A stretch of 8,711 bases of DNA from UBA7398 sp964597305 (GTDB lineage: Bacteria; Actinomycetota; Actinomycetes; Nanopelagicales; Nanopelagicaceae): assembly GCA_964597305.1 (NCBI GenBank), contig CAZQWU010000046.1, forward strand, positions 1 to 8,711, written 5' to 3'. A program made the position numbers and the translations under genes. The first letter of the stretch is position 1. Each line of letters opens with the position of its first letter. The notes beneath the pieces were generated by a model. It ran no database searches. It was given only the letters and a program-made list of their open reading frames with translations, and was not told where the DNA came from. Below, one piece after another: positions 1-8,106 of this stretch.

Positions 1-683
1 GATACATACTGAGTTAAAAACTTATCGACATTTGGCGCATTGAGCACCATCGTTGATACCGCGCTATCTGTTCCATTCTGTGGTCGAAGTTCTGGAATCC
101 AATGTGGGTTGGGTATAAATCGGCAATCAATGACAAGATCCGCATCAACCGGAATTCCATACTTATATCCAAATGAGAGCACATTGACTGCTAAATCAAC
201 CATATCGTCATGATGAAAAAGTTCGGCGGTTTTTTTCTCCAATTGATGAATATTTAAATCGGAACTGTCAAAAATAACATCAGCGCTCGCTCTGACTTCA
301 CGGAGCTTTTCTCGTTCACGAGCGATACCGTCCACAATGCGATCACCTGCTTGAAGTGGATGCGGGCGACGGGTGGATTCAAACCGGCGTACGAGCGCAT
401 CATCGGAAGCGTCCACGAAGAGAATGCGCTTCGAAATTCCTTTTTCAGTGAGCTCAGCTAATGAACGATTTAAATCATCAAAAAACTCGCGACCTCGTAC
501 ATCGACAACAACAGCAACTGCGCTCACGCTCTTCTCGGTAAGGTCGAGAAGATGCGGCAACATGGCTGGCGGTAAGTTATCAATGACATACCACCCTGCA
601 TCTTCCATTGCGTGCGCAATGGTTGAACGACCAGCGCCACTCATACCGGTGATGACGACGAGTTCACGTTTCACAAGCGCCAT
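1..683 (-). CDS. rapZ: RapZ-family P-loop nucleotide-binding protein (C-terminus cut by window edge)
   Basis: The gene starts with ATG at 683 and stays open for 227 codons to the window edge. RapZ proteins are about 285-290 residues, so roughly 60 C-terminal residues are missing. The N-terminal domain has the P-loop GMSGAGRST (residues 13-21), DNLPP (35-39), DVRGREFF (61-68) and FESTRRPHPLQ (101-111). The C-terminal domain begins near VLSFGYKYGIP (168-178) and includes NPHWIPELRP (192-201). In E. coli RapZ is an RNase E adaptor that targets the sRNA GlmZ and controls glucosamine-6-phosphate synthesis. Actinobacteria are not known to have GlmZ, so the role here is uncertain; ATP/GTP binding is the safest call. 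The P-loop lysine is replaced by Arg19, as I recall for other actinobacterial members. The start is supported by AGGGG 7 nt upstream and by family alignment. It follows uvrC after 13 nt, and yvcK and whiA would be expected next, beyond the edge. Confidence 0.93.
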   Translation of the reverse strand, partial: MALVKRELVVITGMSGAGRSTIAHAMEDAGWYVIDNLPPAMLPHLLDLTEKSVSAVAVVVDVRGREFFDDLNRSLAELTEKGISKRILFVDASDDALVRRFESTRRPHPLQAGDRIVDGIAREREKLREVRASADVIFDSSDLNIHQLEKKTAELFHHDDMVDLAVNVLSFGYKYGIPVDADLVIDCRFIPNPHWIPELRPQNGTDSAVSTMVLNAPNVDKFLTQYV

Positions 684-690
684 CTTGCTA

Positions 691-695
691 CCCCT
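691..695 (-). promoter_or_regulatory. Ribosome binding site of rapZ
   Basis: The minus strand reads AGGGG here, with 7 nt before the rapZ ATG at 683. It lies wholly inside the 13-nt gap after the uvrC stop. It is the clearest Shine-Dalgarno sequence in the window and fixes the rapZ start. Confidence 0.7.
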
Positions 696-696
696 G

Positions 697-2610
697 TCAA
701 GCACCATCGCTGGTTATCTCACCAGTGGATGTGTCAACGCTCTCGTAAGGAAGTGTTGTTGCTAAATGGTTCACAATAATGTCTGCAACTTTTTCACCAA
801 TCCCCGGTACCTGAGCGATTTCTTCTTGAGAGGCTCGTTTTAACGCCGCGACCGATCCAAAAACTTCTAACAAGGCAGCGATTCGTGTACTTCCGAGCAT
901 GGGAATATCGTCGAGCAACGATTCCACCATTAATCGAGAACGTTTGGAGCGATGATAGGTAATCGCAAAACGATGGGCTTCATCACGAATACGTTGAAAG
1001 AGATAGAGCGCTTCGCTATGTCGTGGAAACATTATCGACTCCGATTGTCCAGGCAAAAAAACTTCTTCTAATCTTTTTGCCAATCCACACAATGCGATAT
1101 CAGAAATTCCTAACTCTTGCATAGCTCGGGCTGCCGCATTCACTTGCCCTTTACCGCCGTCGACAATAATTAATTGCGGTGGGTAAGCAAATCGAGCGCG
1201 TGCTCCCCCGCTGAAATCAATCTCGGAATGATCGATCACTTTCTCTGCTAAATAGCGTTTCAATCGTCGAGTAATTACCTGATACATAGCACTGGTGTCA
1301 TCAACAACGCTGTCATCATCAATCGCAAAACGCCGATAATCACTCTTTTTTGGCTGACCATCTTCAAAAACAACCATCGATGCCACAACGTTGGTACCTT
1401 GAAAATTCGAGATATCAAAACATTCAATGCGCAGGGGCAATTCTTCGAGGTGGAGCGTGGTGGCGATTTCTTCCAGGGCTCGTCCGCTAACACCAGCATC
1501 ATGTGCGCGTTTACTTAAGAATTGAATCAGGGCTTGATTGGCATTGCGTTTTACTGTTGCGAGTAAATCAAATTTCTCCCCACGCTGCGGTGTTCGTATT
1601 TCGGTGACGCCGCGATCTTTCAACCAGGTCATAATCGGATCATCCTCATCGATAATCTCATTGAGGAATAGTGATTGCGGTGGATCAAATTCCGAATAGA
1701 TTTGCTGCAGCGCGGCAGTAATCACTGAATCACTTTCTGGAATATCTTGTCGATCAACAATCCATGACCGAGAACCTGTGATTCGTCCATGTCTGACAAT
1801 AAATAATGAACATGCTGAATGAGTAATGTCCTTATGAAGCGCTATGAAATCAGCGGTCAATTCTTGCGAGAGTGCTGCATCACTCGACTCTTGTGCTTTA
1901 CTGAGCGCCTGAATTTGATCCCGAATTTTTGCTGCTTTCTCAAATTCTTCCGATTGGGCTGCGGAGATCATTTTCGCTTCAAGCTGGTGGGCTAGGTCGC
2001 TTCCATCAGAATCAAGAAATGAAATGAGAGAACGAGCTAATTTTTTGTGCTCGTCAAATGAGATCCATTCAACACAGGGAGCTGAACATTTCCCTATGTC
2101 GCCTAATAAACACTGACGCTTAGTCCGTTGGGCATGTCGAAAATTGCTATCGGAACACGAACGGATGGGAAAAAGATTGATTAATACATCATATGTACTG
2201 CGAAGCGCCCAAGCATGAGCGTACGGTCCAAAATATCTCACGCCACGATTTTTCTGTCGACGTGTGATGTAGATACGTGGAACTTCTTCACGAAGAGAAA
2301 TCGCTAAATATGGATAGGATTTATCGTCTTTGAATTGAACGTTAAATCGCGGATTTTCAGATTTAATCCAAGTAAATTCCAATTGCAGCGCCTCTACTTC
2401 GCTATTAACTACCGTCCAATCAACTCGAGTAGCTGCATTAACCATTCGCAACGTCTTTTCCGGCAGATTTTTCTGAAAATATGAGGCGAGTCGACTCTTC
2501 AAAGATCGAGCTTTTCCCACGTAAATGACGCGATTCTCTTCGTCAAAAAATCGATAAACCCCCGGTGAATCTGGAACATCGGTAGGGCGATAACTACGTG
2601 GATCTGCCAT
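697..2610 (-). CDS. uvrC: Excinuclease ABC subunit C, dual-incision nuclease of nucleotide excision repair
   Basis: UvrC (637 residues; E. coli has 610) joins the UvrB-DNA complex and cuts the damaged strand 3' and then 5' of the lesion. The N-terminal GIY-YIG nuclease domain makes the 3' cut: GVYRF (17-21), VIYVGKA (28-34), Arg40, Glu78 and Asn90 match its active-site pattern. Cys152, Cys167, Cys175 and Cys179 form the cluster reported in E. coli UvrC to bind an iron-sulfur centre. A UVR motif that contacts UvrB spans about 207-240. The RNase H-like domain for the 5' cut shows Asp399 (ECFDISN), Asp484 (IVDGGKGQ) and RDEAHRFAI (542-550). Two helix-hairpin-helix motifs for DNA binding close the protein (about 568-616, with VPGIGEKVA). 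The ATG lies 2 nt after the uvrA stop, preceded only by a weak purine stretch (GAAGAAG, 2616-2622), so translation is probably coupled to uvrA. No key residue is missing. Confidence 0.98.
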   Translation of the reverse strand: MADPRSYRPTDVPDSPGVYRFFDEENRVIYVGKARSLKSRLASYFQKNLPEKTLRMVNAATRVDWTVVNSEVEALQLEFTWIKSENPRFNVQFKDDKSYPYLAISLREEVPRIYITRRQKNRGVRYFGPYAHAWALRSTYDVLINLFPIRSCSDSNFRHAQRTKRQCLLGDIGKCSAPCVEWISFDEHKKLARSLISFLDSDGSDLAHQLEAKMISAAQSEEFEKAAKIRDQIQALSKAQESSDAALSQELTADFIALHKDITHSACSLFIVRHGRITGSRSWIVDRQDIPESDSVITAALQQIYSEFDPPQSLFLNEIIDEDDPIMTWLKDRGVTEIRTPQRGEKFDLLATVKRNANQALIQFLSKRAHDAGVSGRALEEIATTLHLEELPLRIECFDISNFQGTNVVASMVVFEDGQPKKSDYRRFAIDDDSVVDDTSAMYQVITRRLKRYLAEKVIDHSEIDFSGGARARFAYPPQLIIVDGGKGQVNAAARAMQELGISDIALCGLAKRLEEVFLPGQSESIMFPRHSEALYLFQRIRDEAHRFAITYHRSKRSRLMVESLLDDIPMLGSTRIAALLEVFGSVAALKRASQEEIAQVPGIGEKVADIIVNHLATTLPYESVDTSTGEITSDGA

Positions 2611-2612
2611 AT

Positions 2613-5435
2613 TTACTTCTTCAGAATATCGGCAAGAAACTTTCCGGTGTAACTTGCGGCAATCGCGGCAACCATCTCGGGTGTTCCTTCAGCAATGATC
2701 TCCCCACCTTTATCGCCGCCGTCAGGACCCATATCAATAATCCAATCAGCCGATTTAATGACATCTAAATTATGTTCAATAACAATAACGGTATTACCAG
2801 TGTCAACAAGTCGCTGAAGTACGTGTAAGAGTTTGTTGACATCTTCAAAATGTAACCCTGTGGTTGGTTCATCAAGAACGTAAATTGTCCGACCAGTAGA
2901 TCGACGTTGCAATTCAGTTGCCAATTTCACACGTTGCGCCTCGCCGCCAGAGAGCGTGGGGGCAGACTGCCCCAAGCGCACATACCCTAACCCGACATCA
3001 TGCATCGTTTTCAAAAATCGATGAATGGAGGGAATAGATTCAAAAAATTCCATCGCGGTAGCGATAGGCATGTCGAGAACTTCAGCAATTGTTTTACCTT
3101 TGTAATGAACTTCAAGCGTTTCGCGGTTATATCGAGCGCCGTGACACACTTCGCACGGTACATACACATCAGGTAAAAAATTCATTTCGATAGTAATAGT
3201 TCCATCGCCCGAACAATTTTCGCATCGCCCACCCTTCACATTAAAAGAGAATCGACCTTGTTGGTATCCACGCACCTTTGCCTCACTCGTTTCGGCAAAT
3301 AGCGCCCGAACCTTGTCAAAGACTCCGGTGTATGTCGCCGGATTAGAACGAGGTGTACGTCCGATTGGTGATTGATCAACATGAACCACTTTGTCGAGAT
3401 GATCTAGTCCAGTAACGCTTCGATGTCGACCTGGAACCAGACGTGCGCCATTGAGTTTATTGGCAAGGACTGTATATAAAATGTCATTGACCAATGTAGA
3501 TTTTCCTGAACCACTTACCCCAGTCACAGCTACCAATACGCCAAGTGGAAATGTGGCATCAATTTCTTTGAGATTATTTTCTTTTGCCGCTTTGACAACT
3601 AATTGTTTTTTCGGCGAGACTGGTCGCCGGACTTTAGGAATGTCAATTTTTTTGCGGCCAGCAATATATGCCCCGGTAATGGATTTCTTATTACTTACTA
3701 ACGCTTCATAATTGCCGCTGACGACGATCTCTCCGCCATGTTCACCAGCGCCAGGACCAATATCAACTATCCAATCAGCCGTTCGAATAGTGTCTTCATC
3801 GTGTTCAACAACAATCAGCGTATTTCCTAGATCCCGTAAATGGGTAAGTGTCTCAATAAGTCTTCGATTATCACGTTGGTGGAGACCGATACTTGGTTCA
3901 TCTAATACGTATAAAACTCCCACTAAGCCAGAACCAATTTGCGTAGCTAATCGAATGCGTTGTGCTTCGCCACCTGAGAGAGTTGCGGCCGGTCGATCAA
4001 GTGAGAGATAGTCCAAGCCGACATCGAGTAAAAAACCTAATCGAGAATGAACTTCTTTTAGTACTCGTTCTGCAATCTTCGCTTCACGTGCATTGAGATC
4101 GAGAGTTTTAAGGAATGCAGCGCACTCTTCGATAGAAAGCTCGCATACTTGCGCAATGCTTCGATTTCCTAACTTGACGGCGAGAACTTCTGGTTTTAAT
4201 CGGGATCCTTTGCAGACTGGACATGGCGTTTCACGCATGTACGATTCATATTTCTCTCTACTGTAATCGCTATCTGTTTCACCATGTTTTCGTTCAATAA
4301 AGGGCATGACCCCTTCAAAACCAGTGGAGTAGTTGCGTACTCTGCCGTAACGATTCTTGTATTTCACATGAACTTCGTAGTCATAGCCATGCAATATTGC
4401 TGTTCGAGCTCGTTCGGACAATCGTTTCCATGGAGTATTCAATGAAAATTTCACATCGTCGGCGAGCGCCTCGAGTAGTCGAAGAAAATACTCAGACGTT
4501 GCTCTCGAAGCCCACGGAGCTATTGCTCCATCATTGATCGACAAGGAATCATCCGGGATTACTAACTCTTCATCCACTTCAAGTTTTGTACCAATTCCTG
4601 TGCACTCTGGGCAGGCGCCAAAAGGCGAATTAAATGAAAAAGATCGCGGTTCTAATTCTTCGAAAGAAAGTTCGCAATCATGGCATGCCAACTTTTCACT
4701 ATATGTGCGTTCACTTTCACCAATGAAATCTAATGTGACGAGTCCATTGGCCAATTTAAGTGCAGTTTCGATGGAATCGGTCAGACGTTGCTGTGATTCT
4801 GGTTTAGCGGTAAGTCGATCGACAACAACCTCAATTGTGTGCTTCTCTTGTTTTTTTAATTTTGGCGGATCTGTAAGTTGAATTGTTGTGCCATCAACGC
4901 GCGCCCGCGAATAACCTTGCGACACTAGTTCCTTAAAAAGATCAACAAATTCTCCTTTGCGGGCACGAACTACCGGCGCTAATACCTGAAATTTCGTTTG
5001 TGCAGGGAGTGCAAGAATTTGATCAACGATATTTTGCGGAGTCTGTCGAGTGATTGGTTTGCCACATTGAGGACAATGGGGACGACCTGCGCGTGAGAAG
5101 AGTAGACGTAGATAGTCGTAAACTTCAGTAATCGTTCCCACAGTTGATCGTGGATTGCGATTGGTGGATTTTTGATCAATCGAAACTGCAGGCGACAATC
5201 CCTCTATGAAATCGACATCCGGTTTATCCATTTGTCCCAGAAATTGACGCGCGTAAGCCGAGAGTGATTCGACATATCGTCGTTGCCCTTCGGCAAAGAT
5301 TGTGTCGAATGCGAGCGATGATTTTCCTGATCCAGAAAGGCCAGTAAAAACTATCATCGAGTTTCTCGGGAGATCGAGCGAAACATTCTTTAGATTATGT
5401 TCGCGCGCACCTCGCACGACGAGACGGTCAGCCAT
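2613..5435 (-). CDS. uvrA: Excinuclease ABC subunit A, damage-sensing ATPase
   Basis: UvrA (940 residues, the same as E. coli) is a tandem ABC-type ATPase that dimerises, scans DNA for distortions and loads UvrB. Walker A motifs are GLSGSGKSS (32-40) and GVSGSGKST (639-647). ABC signatures LSGGEAQR are at 486-493 and 828-835, and Walker B motifs are VLDEPSIGLH (510-519) and VLDEPTTGLH (853-862). Zinc cysteine pairs are visible: C251/C254 with C275/C278, and C738/C741 with C761/C764. C121/C124 and C405/C408 probably make the third site. The stretch of about 130-245, between the first pair and C251, should be the UvrB-binding domain. The N-terminus MADRLVVRGAREHNLKNV is the standard actinobacterial start. 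The ATG shares one base with the uvrB stop (TAATG) and has GGGG 7 nt upstream. The protein looks complete and ordinary. Confidence 0.98.
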   Translation of the reverse strand: MADRLVVRGAREHNLKNVSLDLPRNSMIVFTGLSGSGKSSLAFDTIFAEGQRRYVESLSAYARQFLGQMDKPDVDFIEGLSPAVSIDQKSTNRNPRSTVGTITEVYDYLRLLFSRAGRPHCPQCGKPITRQTPQNIVDQILALPAQTKFQVLAPVVRARKGEFVDLFKELVSQGYSRARVDGTTIQLTDPPKLKKQEKHTIEVVVDRLTAKPESQQRLTDSIETALKLANGLVTLDFIGESERTYSEKLACHDCELSFEELEPRSFSFNSPFGACPECTGIGTKLEVDEELVIPDDSLSINDGAIAPWASRATSEYFLRLLEALADDVKFSLNTPWKRLSERARTAILHGYDYEVHVKYKNRYGRVRNYSTGFEGVMPFIERKHGETDSDYSREKYESYMRETPCPVCKGSRLKPEVLAVKLGNRSIAQVCELSIEECAAFLKTLDLNAREAKIAERVLKEVHSRLGFLLDVGLDYLSLDRPAATLSGGEAQRIRLATQIGSGLVGVLYVLDEPSIGLHQRDNRRLIETLTHLRDLGNTLIVVEHDEDTIRTADWIVDIGPGAGEHGGEIVVSGNYEALVSNKKSITGAYIAGRKKIDIPKVRRPVSPKKQLVVKAAKENNLKEIDATFPLGVLVAVTGVSGSGKSTLVNDILYTVLANKLNGARLVPGRHRSVTGLDHLDKVVHVDQSPIGRTPRSNPATYTGVFDKVRALFAETSEAKVRGYQQGRFSFNVKGGRCENCSGDGTITIEMNFLPDVYVPCEVCHGARYNRETLEVHYKGKTIAEVLDMPIATAMEFFESIPSIHRFLKTMHDVGLGYVRLGQSAPTLSGGEAQRVKLATELQRRSTGRTIYVLDEPTTGLHFEDVNKLLHVLQRLVDTGNTVIVIEHNLDVIKSADWIIDMGPDGGDKGGEIIAEGTPEMVAAIAASYTGKFLADILKK

Positions 5436-7501
5436 TACTTGACCCCAGCATCATTCATACTTCGCAGCTCCCGTTTAAGTTCAGAAATCTCATCGCGCAA
5501 TCTAGCCGCTAATTCAAAATGAAGCGCGCTGGCTGCGTAACGCATCTGGTCGGTAAGTGATTCGATCAAACCTAATAATTCCTTTTGAGGCATCTCCCCT
5601 AACGACTTGGCATGAACTCCAACTGCCACAGTTGACTTCTTCTTCGACAGGAGATTTTCAGTGTCATCGCTTTCTTGAGCAATGAGGTCAGTGATATCAG
5701 CAATGCGCTTTCGTAAGGGTTGCGGGTCGATTCCATGCGAAACGTTATATGCAATCTGTTTATCACGCCTACGATTTGTCTCGTCAATCGCGCGCTTCAT
5801 AGAGTCGGTGAGATTATCTGCATACATATGCACTTCACCTGAAACGTTACGCGCTGCTCGTCCAATGGTTTGAATCAAGGAGGTGGTCGAACGTAAAAAT
5901 CCTTCCTTATCTGCGTCAAGGATTGCAACTAACGATACTTCGGGCAAATCTAAACCTTCTCTTAACAAATTAATTCCAATCAAAACATCGTATTCGCCCA
6001 TTCGTAATTCTCGAAGTAACTCCACTCGTCGCAACGTATCTACCTCGGAATGTAGGTACCGAACTCTCACGCCAGTTTCCATGAAGTAGTCGGTGAGATC
6101 TTCCGCCATTTTTTTCGTGAGCGTCGTGACGAGAGTTCTCTCCTGACGCTCAGCTCGAACTTGTATTTCATGGAGCAAATCATCTATCTGGCCGCGAATT
6201 GGTTTTACAACTACTTTAGGATCAATCAATCCGGTTGGTCGTATGACTTGTTCAACAAATTCACCATGAGTTTTTTCTAACTCGTATTTACCTGGCGTTG
6301 CTGAAAGATAGATTTTTTGATGAGTCCTCTCAAGAAATTCATTGAATTTCAATGGACGATTATCGAGTGCGCTGGGAAGGCGAAACCCATGCTCAACTAA
6401 CGTTCGTTTCCGCGACGAATCGCCTTCGTACATCGCTCCTATTTGCGGAACAGTGATATGAGATTCATCGATCACGCAGAGAAAATCCTCCGGAAAATAA
6501 TCGAGGAGGCAACTCGGTGCAGAGCCAGCAGGACGACCATCAATATGCCGAGAATAATTTTCAATACCGGAACAAAAACCTACTTGTTGCATCATCTCGA
6601 TATCAAAGGTGGTTCGCATACGTAATCGTTGTGCTTCAAGTAACTTCTGAGACTTTTCAAGCTCCGTGAGACGAATAGCTAACTCAGCCTCAATATCTGA
6701 TATCGCTTGTTTCATCCGTTCTTTACTTGCCGTGTAATGCGTTGCAGGAAAGATGAATATCTCAGGAACATCTGACACGATCTCACCTGTTAAAGGATTG
6801 AGAGTCGTAATCCGTTCGATATCGTCACCAAACATTTCAATACGAATAGCGAGTTCTTCGTAGACGGGAATTATTTCAATCGTGTCACCGCGTACTCGAA
6901 ATGTTCCTCGGTCAAAAGCCATGTCATTTCGTTTATATTGCACATCGACAAACTTCCTGAGAAGCGTATTACGCTCAATAGCATCACCGACTGAAAGATG
7001 TATGACATGCTCGTAATACTCCTCTGGATGACCAAGTCCGTAAATACAGGAAACCGTAGCGACAACGATGACATCTCGTCGGGTGAGAAGTGAGTATGTT
7101 GCTGAGTATCGAAGGCGCTCAACTTCTTCGTTAATTGATGAATCTTTTTCGATAAACGTATCAGTTTGTGGAACATATGCTTCCGGCTGGTAATAGTCAT
7201 AGTAGGAAACAAAATATTCAACTGCGTTATTGGGGAAAAGCTCTCGAAATTCATTGGCAAGTTGTGCAGCAAGCGTTTTATTGGGCGCTAAAACAAGGGT
7301 TGGTCTTTGTAGGCGTTCAATGAGCCAAGCAGTAGTCGCTGATTTTCCAGTTCCTGTTGCGCCTAATAAAACTACGTCTTTCTCACCACGAGTAATTCGC
7401 TCGACCAACTCATCGATTGCAGACGGTTGATCGCCAGAAGGGGTGTAGTCACTAATAACTTTAAACGGTTGTGAAAAATGTGGAGTAGTACGAGCGCTCA
7501 T
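5435..7501 (-). CDS. uvrB: Excinuclease ABC subunit B, damage-verifying helicase-like ATPase
   Basis: UvrB (688 residues) is delivered by UvrA, inserts a beta-hairpin between the DNA strands to verify damage, and recruits UvrC. Superfamily 2 helicase motifs are intact: Walker A GATGTGKS (47-54), DESH (345-348), YLSATPG (398-404), and the motif V/VI region GINLLREGLDLPE (509-521) and QTIGRAARN (544-552). The beta-hairpin region is the Tyr-rich segment around 96-118 (YYDYYQPEAYVP, then EKDSSINEEVERLR). A C-terminal UVR motif (about 644-680) is the partner of the UVR motif in UvrC. The ATG overlaps the coaE stop by four bases (ATGA). I see no Shine-Dalgarno sequence in the preceding 30 nt, so ribosomes finishing coaE probably reinitiate here. 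A coaE-uvrB neighbourhood is common in Actinobacteria. Confidence 0.98.
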   Translation of the reverse strand: MSARTTPHFSQPFKVISDYTPSGDQPSAIDELVERITRGEKDVVLLGATGTGKSATTAWLIERLQRPTLVLAPNKTLAAQLANEFRELFPNNAVEYFVSYYDYYQPEAYVPQTDTFIEKDSSINEEVERLRYSATYSLLTRRDVIVVATVSCIYGLGHPEEYYEHVIHLSVGDAIERNTLLRKFVDVQYKRNDMAFDRGTFRVRGDTIEIIPVYEELAIRIEMFGDDIERITTLNPLTGEIVSDVPEIFIFPATHYTASKERMKQAISDIEAELAIRLTELEKSQKLLEAQRLRMRTTFDIEMMQQVGFCSGIENYSRHIDGRPAGSAPSCLLDYFPEDFLCVIDESHITVPQIGAMYEGDSSRKRTLVEHGFRLPSALDNRPLKFNEFLERTHQKIYLSATPGKYELEKTHGEFVEQVIRPTGLIDPKVVVKPIRGQIDDLLHEIQVRAERQERTLVTTLTKKMAEDLTDYFMETGVRVRYLHSEVDTLRRVELLRELRMGEYDVLIGINLLREGLDLPEVSLVAILDADKEGFLRSTTSLIQTIGRAARNVSGEVHMYADNLTDSMKRAIDETNRRRDKQIAYNVSHGIDPQPLRKRIADITDLIAQESDDTENLLSKKKSTVAVGVHAKSLGEMPQKELLGLIESLTDQMRYAASALHFELAARLRDEISELKRELRSMNDAGVK
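5443..5446 (-). promoter_or_regulatory. Ribosome binding site of uvrA, inside the end of uvrB
   Basis: The minus strand carries GGGG 7 nt before the uvrA ATG at 5435, within the last codons of uvrB. The spacing matches that of the rapZ site, which supports this start despite the one-base overlap with the uvrB stop. Confidence 0.5.
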
Positions 7502-8094
7502 GTTTCGGCTCGCGGTAAAAGTTCGTTTTCCCAGAGCCGTTCTACCGCGCTCAATAACTCTTCTCTGCTCGCATTATTCTCAAGACAAAAATGTGCGATT
7601 CCTCGGCGTTGTTCGCTGGATGCCTGCGCTGCCATTCGACGATCAATTTCGTAATCTTTCATACCACGCTCGCGCAAACGTTCTCGACGAAACTTTTCAT
7701 CAGCTTCTACAGTGACGACGAGATCAAATCGCGATGCGCCATGTGTTTCAAAGAGCAGCGGAATTTGATTCACGACGATAGAACCTTCGGGCGATTGAGC
7801 AATAATTCGATCACTTGCTTCCTTTACTCGAGGGTGGATGATTCCTTCAAGATCAGCTCGAGCTGCAGGATTTTCAAAGATCAGATCTGCTAAGGCAGCT
7901 CGATTGATCTGACCATCAGTCAAAATCTCATCGCCGAATCGTTTAACAATGGCATCAAATCCAGGTGTTCCGCGCTCAATCACATCACGAGCCAATTGAT
8001 CAGAATCAAAAACTATCGCGCCTAGTTGAGCTAGATAGCTCCCGACTTGCGATTTACCTGAGCCAATTCCGCCAGTGAGTGCCACGCGAAGCAT
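7498..8094 (-). CDS. coaE: Dephospho-CoA kinase
   Basis: CoaE catalyses the last step of coenzyme A synthesis, phosphorylating the 3'-hydroxyl of the ribose of dephospho-CoA with ATP in the cytoplasm. The protein has 198 residues, normal for the single-domain form; mycobacterial CoaE carries an extra C-terminal domain that is absent here. The P-loop is GGIGSGKS (8-15). The substrate-side motif DSDQLAR is at 30-36, the HPRV motif at 87-90, IPLLFE at 111-116, and the Arg-rich lid region around 136-153. The ATG at 8094 puts the P-loop at the usual distance from the N-terminus. No Shine-Dalgarno sequence precedes it; instead a TACAGT hexamer sits 6 nt upstream, suggesting a leaderless message. 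CoaE is the first gene of the inferred coaE-uvrB-uvrA-uvrC-rapZ operon. Confidence 0.96.
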   Translation of the reverse strand: MLRVALTGGIGSGKSQVGSYLAQLGAIVFDSDQLARDVIERGTPGFDAIVKRFGDEILTDGQINRAALADLIFENPAARADLEGIIHPRVKEASDRIIAQSPEGSIVVNQIPLLFETHGASRFDLVVTVEADEKFRRERLRERGMKDYEIDRRMAAQASSEQRRGIAHFCLENNASREELLSAVERLWENELLPRAET

Positions 8095-8100
8095 GCGCCA

Positions 8101-8106
8101 ACTGTA
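8101..8106 (-). promoter_or_regulatory. Probable -10 element of a leaderless promoter for coaE and the uvr operon
   Basis: The minus strand reads TACAGT, fitting the actinobacterial TANNNT -10 pattern, followed by six bases (TGGCGC) and then the A of the coaE ATG. Transcription starting about 7 nt after the hexamer would begin exactly at the start codon. No convincing -35 hexamer lies 16-18 nt upstream, where the U-tract of the rpsA terminator falls; a TTGAAC closer in has only 7 nt of spacing. The missing Shine-Dalgarno sequence supports the call. Confidence 0.55.

Noticed and set aside
301..340. Short inverted repeat CTCGT-TC-ACGAG inside rapZ as a hairpin or operator
   Set aside because: Five-base arms within coding sequence are expected by chance and no T-run or promoter is nearby.
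373..765. A 130-codon open frame on the plus strand across the uvrC-rapZ junction
   Set aside because: It is antisense to two well-supported genes, its product is Ser/Thr/Arg-rich with no recognisable motif, and I see no convincing ribosome site.
6871..7272. A 133-codon open frame on the minus strand inside uvrB
   Set aside because: It is out of frame within a fully intact uvrB that carries helicase motifs, and its sequence matches nothing I recognise.
7759..7773. Gln110 before IPLLFE in CoaE as a possible lost catalytic residue
   Set aside because: Many CoaE proteins have Asp here, but E. coli-type enzymes have Val, so the position is not essential and activity need not be affected.
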